Assembly (NCBI GenBank): GCA_944381055.1
Contig: CALWJQ010000093.1
Coordinates: forward strand, 1-53,079
Source: an uncultured Clostridia bacterium
GTDB taxonomy: Bacteria > Bacillota > Clostridia > Oscillospirales > Butyricicoccaceae
Direction: 5' to 3'
DNA length: 53,079 nucleotides
Below the pieces are notes generated by a model. The model was not told where the DNA came from, made no database searches, and saw only the letters and a program-made list of their open reading frames with translations. Position numbers and translations under genes: made by a program. Below are positions 9,704 through 19,340 of this stretch, one piece after another (position 1 is the first letter of the stretch; each line of letters begins with the position of its first letter).

Positions 9704-10792
9704 TTATTCCGCCTGCCCCAGGGCTTCCGGCGCCTGGCTCTGCGGCTTGATGTCGATTTTATACCCCGTCAGCTTGGCGGCCAGCCTGGCGTTCTGGCCC
9801 TCTTTGCCAATGGCCAGCGACAGCTGATCGTCCGGCACGATAACGGTACAGCTCTTTCCGTCCTCGAGCAGCTGAACCAGCAGCACGTCGGCCGGGGACA
9901 GCGCCTCGGCGATAAACTGCACCGGGTCGTCGCTCGACTTGATAATGTCGATTTTTTCGCCGCGCAGCTCTTCGACGATGCTGGCGACGCGCGCGCCGCG
10001 CGGGCCGACGCAGGCGCCGATCGGATCGACGTTTTCGTCGGTTGAATAAACGGCCAGCTTGGTCCGGCTGCCCGCTTCGCGCGCGATGTGCGAAATGACG
10101 ACCGTCCCGTCGTGAATCTCTGGGACTTCGAGCTCGAACAGCCGCTTGACCAGCCCCGGATGGGTGCGTGACAGCACGATCTGCGGCCCGCGGCTGCCCT
10201 GCCGCACCTCGACGACATAGACCTTGATTCGCTCGCCTTCGCTGATGACCTCGCCGCGGATCTGTTCCTGCGCCGTCAGCACGGCTTCGGTCTTTTCGCG
10301 CCGGCCGCCCAGTTCGATGATGGCGTTGCCGGTGCGCGGGTCGACCCGCGTGACGACGGCGGTGATGATTTCATGCTCTTTGGACGCGAACTCTTCGGCG
10401 ATCATGCCGCGCTCCGCTTCGCGGATGCCCTGGATGATGACCTGCTTGGCCGTCTGCGTGGCGATGCGCCCGAAATCGCGCATGTTGACCTCGACGCGCA
10501 CCTCATCGCCCAGCTGCGGATTGGGCGCGTACTGCATGGCCTGCTCCACCGTCATTTCGGCCGCGGGGTTTACAACCTCTTCGACGACCTGCTTGACCGC
10601 GTACATGGAAATGTCGCCGCTTTCCGGATCGATATTGACAAAGACGTTGTCGGCCGTCGACTGGGCGTCGCGCTTGTAAAGCGCCTTATAAGCCGCCGTC
10701 AGCGCCTGGCCGATGCGCTCGAGCATATAATCTTTTTTGATCCCTTTTTCCTCTTCCAGATCGCTCAGCGCCTTGATGATCTCACTGCTCAT
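9704..10792 (-). CDS. nusA: Transcription termination/antitermination factor NusA
   Basis: Binds RNA polymerase and nascent RNA and affects pausing, termination and antitermination. 362 residues, the usual Bacillota length without the proteobacterial C-terminal acidic repeats. The N-terminal domain is followed by an S1 domain (GEVISEGERIKVYVVEVRQG) and two KH domains with GACVGPRGARV and AIGKEGQNARLA. The start chosen is the ATG at 10792, preceded by GGGGAGAGTGGAACA. A longer frame of 8 residues upstream lacks a ribosome-binding site. It follows rimP with a 20-nt gap. Confidence 0.97.
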   Translation of the reverse strand: MSSEIIKALSDLEEEKGIKKDYMLERIGQALTAAYKALYKRDAQSTADNVFVNIDPESGDISMYAVKQVVEEVVNPAAEMTVEQAMQYAPNPQLGDEVRVEVNMRDFGRIATQTAKQVIIQGIREAERGMIAEEFASKEHEIITAVVTRVDPRTGNAIIELGGRREKTEAVLTAQEQIRGEVISEGERIKVYVVEVRQGSRGPQIVLSRTHPGLVKRLFELEVPEIHDGTVVISHIAREAGSRTKLAVYSTDENVDPIGACVGPRGARVASIVEELRGEKIDIIKSSDDPVQFIAEALSPADVLLVQLLEDGKSCTVIVPDDQLSLAIGKEGQNARLAAKLTGYKIDIKPQSQAPEALGQAE

Positions 10793-10812
10793 TGTTCCAC
10801 TCTCCCCTTCAA

Positions 10813-11277
10813 TCACATTTCAAAAAACAGCCGGACCGACGCGACTTCGGCCATGGGAATGTCCTGCCGCTGCCCGCCGGCGATCAGCGAAAGCGTCTCG
10901 CCGTCATACCCGGCGAGCTCGCCGACCAGGCTGCGCGCGCCCTGGCGCGATTTGTAAAAGCCGGCTTCAACCTTTTTGCCCATGGCCCACGCAAAGTGCT
11001 CGGGCCGGACCAGCCGGCGTTCGAGCCCGGCAGAGGACACGCACAGCGTATAGGCCGGCAGGCTGTCGAACTCGCGCGCTTCGAGCAGCGGGTCCAGCCC
11101 CCGGCTGATCGCCTCGCAGTCTTCGATGAACACGCCGTTTCCGCTGTCGATAAAGACGGTGAGGAAGTACTTCTGCCCCTCTTTTTCAAAGGTGACGTCC
11201 CACAGCGAGACCCCGCGCTGCTCGCACAGGGGCTGCGCCAGCTCGCGCACCCGCGCGATGATTTGTTTTGTCTGCAT
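10813..11277 (-). CDS. rimP: Ribosome maturation factor RimP
   Basis: Cytoplasmic 30S assembly factor. The 154-residue protein begins MQTKQIIARVRELAQPLCEQ and shows the family patterns GVSLWDVTFEKEG, VFIDSGNGVFIEDCEAISR and the C-terminal SH3-like domain. ATG at 11277 follows GGAGGAGATT, so the upstream in-frame ATG (11304) is not the likely start. It is the first gene of the rimP-nusA-infB operon and lies behind a near-consensus promoter. Confidence 0.95.
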   Translation of the reverse strand: MQTKQIIARVRELAQPLCEQRGVSLWDVTFEKEGQKYFLTVFIDSGNGVFIEDCEAISRGLDPLLEAREFDSLPAYTLCVSSAGLERRLVRPEHFAWAMGKKVEAGFYKSRQGARSLVGELAGYDGETLSLIAGGQRQDIPMAEVASVRLFFEM

Positions 11278-11311
11278 AATCTCCTCCGTCTCATTCCGTC
11301 TCATTCAGCAA

Positions 11312-11337
11312 GAAAGAGTGGGTTTCCCCACTCTTTC
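11312..11337 (-). other. Perfect 11-bp hairpin in the rimP leader
   Basis: GAAAGAGTGGG (11312-11322) and CCCACTCTTTC (11327-11337) form an uninterrupted 11-bp stem with a 4-nt loop. It lies between the promoter at 11362-11390 and the rimP start, so it would be near the 5' end of the operon mRNA. No T-run follows on the minus strand; the next bases are two copies of AATGAGACGGA. A 5' stabilising stem or a protein-binding site is more likely than termination. On the plus strand the hairpin is also not followed by T residues. Confidence 0.6.
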
Positions 11338-11361
11338 CATCCCGCAATACTCTTGTGGTGT

Positions 11362-11390
11362 ATTATACCACCAATTTTCCCGCTTGACAA
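11362..11390 (-). promoter_or_regulatory. Sigma-A promoter of the rimP-nusA-infB operon
   Basis: On the minus strand TTGTCA (11390-11385), a 17-bp spacer and a perfect TATAAT (11367-11362). Transcription would start near 11355 and give a leader of about 75-80 nt containing a strong hairpin. Confidence 0.85.
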
Positions 11391-11458
11391 GGGGTTTCAG
11401 CGCTTTTTTCGGCCTTTAGGCGTACTTTTTCTTCCCCCCGCGCGTGATTTCAGAAAAA

Positions 11459-12628
11459 TCAGCGAATGTACTCCGTCCGCGCGACCGCCCGGCCGTCCTC
11501 ATAATAGATCCGAGGCACGCGTTTGCTGATATTGCACAGCATCTCGTGCGGAATGGTCGACACCGGGTCGGTCAGTTCCCAAATCGAAACGCCGGCATCC
11601 CCGTCGCGCCCGAGCACGGTGACGACGTCGCCGCGCGCGCACGGCACGCCCGTCACGTCGAGCATGGAAATATCCATGCAGATACGGCCGATCTGCGGCA
11701 CGCGGCGGCCGTTGACAGCCATGGACATACGGTTGGAGTTCGTGCGCAGCAGGCCGTCGGCGTACCCGACGCTCACCGTGGCGACGTCGGTGCTGCGCGG
11801 CGCCGTCCATGTGCGGCCGTAGCCGACGGTCGTGCCGGGCGCAATGGTCTTGACCTGCATGACGCGCGTGCGCAGGCTCATGACGGGGCGCAGCTCGCAC
11901 ATGCCGTTCATCCACTGGTCGGGCGCCACGCCGTACAGCATGATGCCTTCGCGCACCATGTCGAACCGCGCTTCGGGGAAGCGGATGATGGCCGCGCTGT
12001 TGGCGCAGTGGCACAGCGGGATTTCGACGCCGTGCGCCTTGACGTAATCGGCCGTCTCTTTAAACAGGCGGATCTGGCTGCGGGTGTACTCGTCTTCGCC
12101 GAGCGTGTCCGACACGCACAAATGGGTGAAAACCCCCTGCAGGCAGATATTCGGCATGCGCGAAATGGCGATAACGTCTTCGCCCGCCTGCTCAACCCCT
12201 TTAAAGGTCTCGAGCCCCAGGCGGGACATGCCGGTATCCAGCTGGACGTGCGCCTTGACGGTCAGGCCGCCGGCCAGGCGGGAAAAATGTTCCGCCGTCT
12301 CAACGGTGTTGACGGCCAGCTCGATGTCGTTTTCGGCCAGCTCGCGCACCATGCAGTCGGGCGCGACGCCCAAAAGCAGCACCGGCGTGCGGATGCCGGC
12401 TGCGCGCAGCTGCAGCCCTTCTTCAGGCGCCGCGACGGCAAAATAGTCGGCCCCTGCCTTTTCCAGCGCGCGGGCGCACTGTACGGCGCCGTGCCCGTAG
12501 GCGTCGGCCTTTAAAACGGCCAGCGTCTTAGCGCCGCCCGCGCGTTTCTGCGCCTGGCGGAAGTTGAAAACAAGGGCGTCAAGGTCGATCTCGGCCCAGA
12601 TGCGGGCTTTCTGTTCAATATCGGTCAT
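11459..12628 (-). CDS. alr: Alanine racemase
   Basis: PLP enzyme that makes D-alanine for peptidoglycan. The 389-residue protein starts MTDIEQKARIWAEIDLDALV. The PLP lysine is K40 in AVLKADAYGHG, and the second catalytic residue is the tyrosine in TTVGYGRTW (about 266). HVQLDTGMSRLG and the C-terminal barrel (GRICMDISMLDVT) match the family. ATG at 12628 follows GGGGAGAGTATCC. The gene is preceded by its own promoter and lies 180 bp upstream of rimP, which also has its own promoter. Confidence 0.96.
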   Translation of the reverse strand: MTDIEQKARIWAEIDLDALVFNFRQAQKRAGGAKTLAVLKADAYGHGAVQCARALEKAGADYFAVAAPEEGLQLRAAGIRTPVLLLGVAPDCMVRELAENDIELAVNTVETAEHFSRLAGGLTVKAHVQLDTGMSRLGLETFKGVEQAGEDVIAISRMPNICLQGVFTHLCVSDTLGEDEYTRSQIRLFKETADYVKAHGVEIPLCHCANSAAIIRFPEARFDMVREGIMLYGVAPDQWMNGMCELRPVMSLRTRVMQVKTIAPGTTVGYGRTWTAPRSTDVATVSVGYADGLLRTNSNRMSMAVNGRRVPQIGRICMDISMLDVTGVPCARGDVVTVLGRDGDAGVSIWELTDPVSTIPHEMLCNISKRVPRIYYEDGRAVARTEYIR

Positions 12629-12674
12629 GGATACTCTCCCCTTTGCAGCCGCGCCGCGGCCGGTCTTTACGCTG

Positions 12675-12703
12675 ATTATACTGCGCGCGCTCCCGTTTGG
12701 CAA
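12675..12703 (-). promoter_or_regulatory. Sigma-A promoter of alr
   Basis: Minus-strand TTGCCA (12703-12698), a 17-bp spacer and a perfect TATAAT (12680-12675), 47 bp before the alr start. It is divergent from the pgk promoter about 60 bp away. Confidence 0.82.
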
Positions 12704-12762
12704 GGGGATGGTCCGTTTGGCGCGCCTGTGAATTTTTAATAGGAAAAAAACGCCGGTTTTGC

Positions 12763-12791
12763 TTGATTTAGCCCCGGAACTGATATATAAT
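12763..12791 (+). promoter_or_regulatory. Sigma-A promoter of the pgk-tpiA-gpmI-eno genes
   Basis: TTGATT (12763-12768), a 17-bp spacer and a perfect TATAAT (12786-12791), followed by an A/T-rich leader to the pgk start at 12862. No CggR-type operator was recognised. Confidence 0.82.
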
Positions 12792-12861
12792 CTACACGGT
12801 TATATTCTGGCCCCGTATCTTTTTATTATGCCGTATTATTATGCCGTAAGGAGCTGTCTTT

Positions 12862-14049
12862 ATGAGCCTGTGCAAAAAATCGGTCGCTGACGTTGCTGTT
12901 TCCGGCAAAAAAGTGCTGCTGCGCTGCGACTTCAACGTCCCCCTGCAAAACGGCGCCATCGCCGACGAAACCCGCATCACCGCGGCCCTGCCCACCATCC
13001 GCCACCTGCTGTCCCATGGCGCGGCCGTCATTTTATGTTCCCACCTCGGCCGGCCCAAAGGCCAGGTTGACCCCAAATATTCCCTGCGCCCGGTGGCCGT
13101 TCGCCTGAGCGAGCTTCTGGGCCAGCCCGTCGAGCTGGCCGGCGACGTGACGGGCGAAAGCGCCCGCGCGATGGCTGCCGCCTTACAGCCCGGCCAGGCC
13201 ATGCTGCTTGAAAACCTGCGTTTCCGGCCCGAAGAAGAAAAGAACGACCCTGGCTTTTGCCGCGAGCTGGCCTCGCTCGCCGATCTGTATGTCAACGACG
13301 CTTTCGGCGCAGCCCACCGCGCCCACGCTTCGACGGCCGGCGTCGCCGCCTTCCTGCCCGCCGTGGCGGGGTTTCTGATGCAGCGTGAAATCGACGTCAT
13401 GGGCAGGGCGCTCGAACACCCCGACCGCCCCTTTGTCGCCATTTTGGGCGGCGCCAAAGTGGCCGACAAGCTGGCGCTCATCGAAAACCTGCTCGACCGC
13501 TGCGACAGCGTGCTCATCGGCGGCGGCATGTCCTATACGTTCAGCCGCGCCATGGGCGGCAGCATCGGCCGCTCGCTGTGCGACGAGACCAAGCTCGGCA
13601 CCGTCCGCGCCGTCATGGACAAGGCGCGGGAAAAAGGCGTACAGCTGCTGCTGCCCGTCGACATCGTCTGCGGCAGAAGCTTTGACAATGACACCGAGCG
13701 TTTAACCGTACCGGCCGGGCAGATCCCCGACGATTTCGAAGGCTTTGACATCGGCCCCGAAACGCGCAGGATTTATGCCGAGGTCATCGCCGGCGCCAAA
13801 ACGGTGGTGTGGAACGGCCCTATGGGCGCCTTTGAGCTGCCCGTCTTTGCCGAAGGCACCCGCGCCGTGGCGCGCGCCGTCGCCGAATCCCAGGCCGTGT
13901 CCATTATCGGCGGCGGGGACAGCGCCAGCGCCGTCGAACAGCTCGGGTTTGCCGACAAGGTCACCCACATTTCGACGGGCGGCGGCGCCAGCCTGGAGTT
14001 TTTAGAGGGCCGCGAGCTGCCCGGCGTGGCCTGTCTTTTGGACAAATAA
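12862..14049 (+). CDS. pgk: Phosphoglycerate kinase
   Basis: Transfers phosphate from 1,3-bisphosphoglycerate to ADP in glycolysis. 395 residues, the normal bacterial length. Motifs: VLLRCDFNVPLQ (substrate loop), CSHLGRPKG, ENLRFRPEEE, AILGGAKVADK (hinge region), VWNGPMGAFE and the C-terminal HISTGGGASLEFLEG. ATG at 12862 follows AAGGAGCTGTCTTT. It is first in a four-gene lower-glycolysis cluster. A gap (GAPDH) gene is not adjacent. Confidence 0.97.
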   Translation: MSLCKKSVADVAVSGKKVLLRCDFNVPLQNGAIADETRITAALPTIRHLLSHGAAVILCSHLGRPKGQVDPKYSLRPVAVRLSELLGQPVELAGDVTGESARAMAAALQPGQAMLLENLRFRPEEEKNDPGFCRELASLADLYVNDAFGAAHRAHASTAGVAAFLPAVAGFLMQREIDVMGRALEHPDRPFVAILGGAKVADKLALIENLLDRCDSVLIGGGMSYTFSRAMGGSIGRSLCDETKLGTVRAVMDKAREKGVQLLLPVDIVCGRSFDNDTERLTVPAGQIPDDFEGFDIGPETRRIYAEVIAGAKTVVWNGPMGAFELPVFAEGTRAVARAVAESQAVSIIGGGDSASAVEQLGFADKVTHISTGGGASLEFLEGRELPGVACLLDK

Positions 14050-14065
14050 CCGGGAAATAATAAAA

Positions 14066-14121
14066 AACGGCGGCCCTGAAGGCCCGCGGAAAGCGCTGCC
14101 GCGCTGCGGGCCGGCGCCGTT
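14066..14121 (+). other. Intercistronic stem-loop between pgk and tpiA
   Basis: An outer stem AACGGCG/CGCCGTT (14066-14072/14115-14121) encloses an inner perfect stem GGCCCGC/GCGGGCC (14081-14087/14106-14112). No T-run follows, so readthrough to tpiA is expected. It resembles an mRNA-stabilising or processing hairpin between glycolytic genes. Confidence 0.5.
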
Positions 14122-14138
14122 CAGATGGTGAGGTTTCT

Positions 14139-14909
14139 ATGAACAGACGTTATCGCAAAACCATTATTGCCGGCAACTGGAAAATGAACAAAACGGCTGC
14201 CGAAACGCGTACTTTCCTGCTCGATCTCAAGGCCAAAGCCGCCGAGGCGCGCTGGTGCGACATCGTGCTGTGCGTGCCGTATACCCTGATTCCCTCGGCG
14301 GTGCGCGCCGCCAAAGGCACCAAAGTCGAAATCGGCGCGCAGAACGCCCACTACGCCGAAAACGGCGCCTTTACCGGCGAAGTCTCGTGCGGGATGCTGC
14401 ACGAAGCCGGCGTCAAATACGTCATCATCGGCCATTCCGAGCGCCGCCAGTACTTCGGCGAGACCGACGCCCTGGTCAACAAAAAAGTGCTCGCCGCCCT
14501 GCAGTGCGGGCTGCGCCCCATCATTTGCGTCGGCGAAAGCCTGGAAATGCGCGAGCTGGGCGTCACCCTCGACCAGGTGCGCGCGCAAGTCAAAATGGCG
14601 CTTAACGGCGTGCCCGCCGAGCTTCTGCGCAAGGTGGTCATCGCCTATGAGCCCATCTGGGCCATCGGCACCGGCAAGACGGCGACGGCCGCCCAGGCCG
14701 ACGAGGTCGGCCGGGTCATCCGCGAGTGCCTGCGCACCAAGTACGGCGCGCGGTGCGCACGCTCGGTCTCCATTCTGTACGGCGGTTCGATGAACCCCAG
14801 CAACGCAGCCGAGCTTTTGTCCATGCCCGACGTCGACGGCGGCCTGATTGGCGGCGCCAGCCTGGACGTCGGCCAGCTTTCCGCCATCATTGACGCCGCC
14901 AACCAGTAA
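14139..14909 (+). CDS. tpiA: Triosephosphate isomerase
   Basis: Interconverts dihydroxyacetone phosphate and glyceraldehyde 3-phosphate. 256 residues. Catalytic and signature motifs are IIAGNWKMNK (Lys), VIIGHSERR (His), VIAYEPIWAIGTGK (Glu) and the phosphate-binding YGGSMNPSNA and GGLIGGASL. ATG at 14139 follows GGTGAGGTTTCT. It is the second gene of the glycolytic cluster, 89 nt after pgk and 13 nt before gpmI. Confidence 0.97.
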   Translation: MNRRYRKTIIAGNWKMNKTAAETRTFLLDLKAKAAEARWCDIVLCVPYTLIPSAVRAAKGTKVEIGAQNAHYAENGAFTGEVSCGMLHEAGVKYVIIGHSERRQYFGETDALVNKKVLAALQCGLRPIICVGESLEMRELGVTLDQVRAQVKMALNGVPAELLRKVVIAYEPIWAIGTGKTATAAQADEVGRVIRECLRTKYGARCARSVSILYGGSMNPSNAAELLSMPDVDGGLIGGASLDVGQLSAIIDAANQ

Positions 14910-14922
14910 AAAGGAAGCGCAT

Positions 14923-16428
14923 ATGAAAAAACCTCTGCTTTTACTCATTCTCGACGGCTTCGGCGAAGCCCCTGCGGGTCCCTCAAACGCCGTCAGCCTG
15001 GCCCGCACGCCCTGTCTGGACAAGCTGTTTTCGCGCTGGCCGCACACTCTTTTGCAGTGTTCCGGCCTGGCCGTCGGCCTGCCCGAAGGGCAGATGGGCA
15101 ACAGCGAAGTCGGCCACACCAATCTGGGCGCCGGCCGCGTCGTATACCAGGAACTGACCCGGATTTCCAAAGAGATCGCAGACGGCGGCTTTGACCGCAA
15201 CCCCGCCCTGCTCGGCGCCATCCGCCACGCGCAGCAGGCCGGCGGGGCCGTCCACCTGTTCGGGCTTTTGTCCGACGGCGGCGTGCACAGCCACATCGAC
15301 CACCTGTTCGCCCTGCTTGATTTGTGCCAAAAGCAGCAGGTTCAGACCTACCTGCACTGCTTTCTCGACGGGCGCGACGTCGCGCCCACATCGGGGGCCG
15401 GGTTTGTTCAGATGGCCGCGGAAAAATGCGCGCAGACCGGCGCGCGGATTGCCACCGTCATGGGCCGTTACTACGCCATGGACCGGGACAAGCGCTGGGA
15501 TCGCGTCGAACTGGCCTATAACGCCATCGCCCTGCGTGAAGGCGTGCAGGCGTCCGACCCCGTGCAGGCTGTCGAACAGTCCTACCGGGACGGCGTGACC
15601 GACGAGTTCGTGCGTCCGGTCGTCATTGACGGCGGCGCGCCCGTGACCGGGAACGACAGCGTCATCTTTTTCAACTTCCGCCCTGACCGCGCGCGGGAGA
15701 TCTCCTATGCTTTTGTCGATCCGGCCTTTGACGGCTTTGTGCGCAGAGGCGGCCTGATCGGCCCGCACTATGTCTGCTTTACGCAGTATGACGCCGCCAT
15801 GCCCAACGTCGACGTCGCCTTCCGTCCGCAGACACTGGACAACATTCTCGGCCAGGTGCTGGCCGACCGCGGCATGACCCAGCTGCGCATTGCCGAAACC
15901 GAAAAATACGCCCACGTCACCTTCTTTTTCAACGGCGGACGCGAAGAGCCCTTTGCCGGCGAAGACCGCGTGCTCGTCCCGTCGCCCAAAGTGGCGACCT
16001 ATGACCTAAAACCCGAGATGAGCGCCTTCGAGGTGGCCGACCGGTGCGTTGAATGCATTGAAGGCGGACGCTACGACGTCATTATCATGAACCTGGCCAA
16101 CTGCGACATGGTCGGCCACACCGGCGTGCTCGACGCCGCCGTCAAGGCGGTCGAAGCCGTCGATACCTGCGCCGGCAGGGTGGTCGACGCCGCGCTGCGC
16201 GCCGGCGGGGCGGCCATCGTGACCGCCGACCACGGCAATGCCGACCAGATGCTCGACGCACAGGGCCGCTGCCTGACCGCGCACACAACCAATCCCGTGC
16301 CCTTGATTTTGTGCGGCACCGATTTCCCCGCTGTCCGGAGCGGCGCGTTATGCGACGTGGCGCCGACCATGCTGCAGCTTCTGGGCATTCCCCAGCCGGC
16401 CGAGATGACCGGGCGATCCCTGCTTTGA
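14923..16428 (+). CDS. gpmI: 2,3-bisphosphoglycerate-independent phosphoglycerate mutase
   Basis: Mn-dependent interconversion of 3- and 2-phosphoglycerate. 501 residues (family about 510). The phosphatase-like domain has LLLILDGFGEAP at the start and the phosphoserine S61 in GNSEVGHTNLGAGR. The transferase domain carries FLDGRDVAPTSG and MGRYYAMDRDKRW, and the late metal ligands lie in NCDMVGHTG and VTADHGNADQM. ATG at 14923 has AAAAGGAAGCGCAT upstream; the longer frame reaching into tpiA is not used. Confidence 0.97.
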   Translation: MKKPLLLLILDGFGEAPAGPSNAVSLARTPCLDKLFSRWPHTLLQCSGLAVGLPEGQMGNSEVGHTNLGAGRVVYQELTRISKEIADGGFDRNPALLGAIRHAQQAGGAVHLFGLLSDGGVHSHIDHLFALLDLCQKQQVQTYLHCFLDGRDVAPTSGAGFVQMAAEKCAQTGARIATVMGRYYAMDRDKRWDRVELAYNAIALREGVQASDPVQAVEQSYRDGVTDEFVRPVVIDGGAPVTGNDSVIFFNFRPDRAREISYAFVDPAFDGFVRRGGLIGPHYVCFTQYDAAMPNVDVAFRPQTLDNILGQVLADRGMTQLRIAETEKYAHVTFFFNGGREEPFAGEDRVLVPSPKVATYDLKPEMSAFEVADRCVECIEGGRYDVIIMNLANCDMVGHTGVLDAAVKAVEAVDTCAGRVVDAALRAGGAAIVTADHGNADQMLDAQGRCLTAHTTNPVPLILCGTDFPAVRSGALCDVAPTMLQLLGIPQPAEMTGRSLL

Positions 16429-17829
<1,401 letters not shown>

Positions 17830-17856
17830 ACGCGGCATCCGCGCAGGGGGAAGGCC

Positions 17857-18177
17857 GTACTTTTTGTCACGAGCGACAAAAAGTACCAAAAAACGCCCAA
17901 AGCGTAACCAATGCCGCGCTTGCGCACCGCGCGGCTAATGTCAGCGGCCGCCGAAGGCAGTTTGCTTGTCGCGGCGTCGCGACGCGCGCGGCGACCGCAG
18001 CGCTGAACCAATCTCCAGCTTTAGATTGGTGCCTGGGGCGTCAAGCTCGCTTCGCGAGGATGACGCAGGACCCTGTGGGACGCGCTGTCGAGTGATAACA
18101 TCCGTGCCGCGTCTTGGGACCCACCGAAGGTGGGACGCGCTCGGCCGCGCGTACGCGAAGGGGCAATTCATTTGCCC
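17857..18177. repeat. Mosaic of short inverted repeats (REP/MITE-like intergenic region)
   Basis: About 320 bp with no credible gene and at least five separate hairpins. They are GTACTTTTTGTC/GACAAAAAGTAC (17857-17868/17875-17886), ACCAATCT/AGATTGGT (18007-18014/18023-18030), GCGTCA/TGACGC enclosing CTCGC/GCGAG (18038-18066), CCCACC/GGTGGG (18120-18134) and GGGCAA/TTGCCC (18161-18177). The array lies between convergent genes, just before the strong terminator at 18196-18248. The order of unlike hairpins suggests a composite of small mobile or palindromic repeats. The array is noncoding on both strands as far as can be seen. Confidence 0.6.
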
Positions 18178-18195
18178 TGAAGCAATGAAATCAAA

Positions 18196-18248
18196 GGGGC
18201 CCCCGCTGAAATCCAGAGTAGCGATTTCAGCGGGGACCCTATTTTTTT
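18196..18248 (+). terminator. Rho-independent terminator after eno
   Basis: CCCCGCTGAAATC (18201-18213) and GATTTCAGCGGGG (18223-18235) make a 13-bp stem with a 9-nt loop. GGG/CCC flanks extend it and seven T residues (18242-18248) follow on the plus strand. It ends transcripts coming from eno. Confidence 0.88.
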
Positions 18249-18262
18249 CATTTGGTTGATTT

Positions 18263-19153
18263 TTACGGGAGTTTCACTCCGTAGGCATCGAGGATGGTTT
18301 TGGGCAGCTCCATGCGCACAGTGAGCAGCGGATCGACGATCTGGCAGACGACCAGATTCCCTTGCAGGGACAGCAGCATGGCGGCCTTCTGCGCGTCAAG
18401 CCCGTGCTCGGTCAAAAAACCGTGCATGGCCCGCGACGCAAGAACGCTTGCCTCGTCCAGCGTCGCCGCGGACTGGATGGTGCACAGGCACGGGCCGGCG
18501 TCCAGGCACGGCGTCGGCATCCGGACTCCCTTGAGCACTGTCACCCGTACCGTGACGCGTCCGCGGCATTCCATGCCGCAAATCATGGTTTCGCCGTCGC
18601 CCATGGCCGCATGAAGATCGCCGATGGCAAGCAGCGCGCCCGGCGTGTTGACCGGCAGGTACAGCGTCGTCCCCTGCGTGATCAGCCGGCAGTCCATATT
18701 CCCGCCGTGTTCACGCGGCGTTTCGGTCGAAATCTCTTCGCCGTTTGCCGGCGCGGTTCCGATCACGCCGATCATGGCGTTCACCGGAATGTGCAGGCAA
18801 TCGTCAAATAAAATGACGCCGTTTTCAATGGGGAAAATCCTGGCAGCGCGTTCTTTGACGGCGTGCTGGTACGCGCCGTGCGAAGGCGATGTGCGCATGA
18901 CGCCCGTTTCGCCGACCTCGATTTTCAGAATTTCGACCTTCAGAACGTCGCCCGGATCGGCCCCTTCGACAAACAGCGGGCCGGTCGCGGGGTTGGCGAA
19001 CTCGCCCGCCGGCGAGTCGGTTTCCTTTTGAATCTCGTCGTTGTAGCAGTCGCGGGTGTGGAACAAAACGGTCTCGCCGCTGCGGCAGCGGGCGGCCGGC
19101 GTATGGGCCGCTGACAGCGAGCACACCACATGTTCGCGCGTGATTTCCAGCAT
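18263..19153 (-). CDS. Acetamidase/formamidase family protein
   Basis: Predicted to hydrolyse short-chain amides to the acid and ammonia (FmdA/AmdA family). 296 residues, matching the shorter bacterial/archaeal group. Visible features are FHTRDCYNDEI, ATGPLFVEGADPGDVLKVEIL, HGGNMDCRLITQGTTLYLPV and the conserved GDLHAAMGDGE near residue 190. ATG at 19153 follows AAAGGACGGGATCTGAA; the longer upstream frame is not coding. It has its own promoter and is monocistronic. The true substrate is unknown. Confidence 0.9.
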   Translation of the reverse strand: MLEITREHVVCSLSAAHTPAARCRSGETVLFHTRDCYNDEIQKETDSPAGEFANPATGPLFVEGADPGDVLKVEILKIEVGETGVMRTSPSHGAYQHAVKERAARIFPIENGVILFDDCLHIPVNAMIGVIGTAPANGEEISTETPREHGGNMDCRLITQGTTLYLPVNTPGALLAIGDLHAAMGDGETMICGMECRGRVTVRVTVLKGVRMPTPCLDAGPCLCTIQSAATLDEASVLASRAMHGFLTEHGLDAQKAAMLLSLQGNLVVCQIVDPLLTVRMELPKTILDAYGVKLP

Positions 19154-19225
19154 TTCAGATCCCGTCCTTTCTGTTCTGACGGCGCGGCGCCGCCGCAGCC
19201 GTGGCGGTGTATGTTTGTCCATTTC

Positions 19226-19254
19226 AGTATAGCAAAGAAGGCCCCGGCTGTAAA
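19226..19254 (-). promoter_or_regulatory. Promoter of the acetamidase gene
   Basis: Minus-strand TTTACA (19254-19249), a 17-bp spacer and TATACT (19231-19226). The start codon is about 75 bp downstream. It is divergent from the regulator promoter at 19292-19320, so the nearby regulator could act on both; that link is inferred only from position. Confidence 0.72.
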
Positions 19255-19291
19255 GCCGGGCCGCCGCAACCGATAGTTGCCCTGCGGTTGA

Positions 19292-19320
19292 TTGTGAAAA
19301 AGCGCCCGGTGCTGTATACT
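19292..19320 (+). promoter_or_regulatory. Promoter of the XRE regulator gene
   Basis: TTGTGA (19292-19297), a 17-bp spacer and TATACT (19315-19320). The start codon is 20 bp after the -10, so the leader would be very short (about 14 nt) but still includes the AGGAGGTG ribosome-binding site. Confidence 0.68.
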
Positions 19321-19340
19321 GATGGCAGGAGGTGGGCGGA

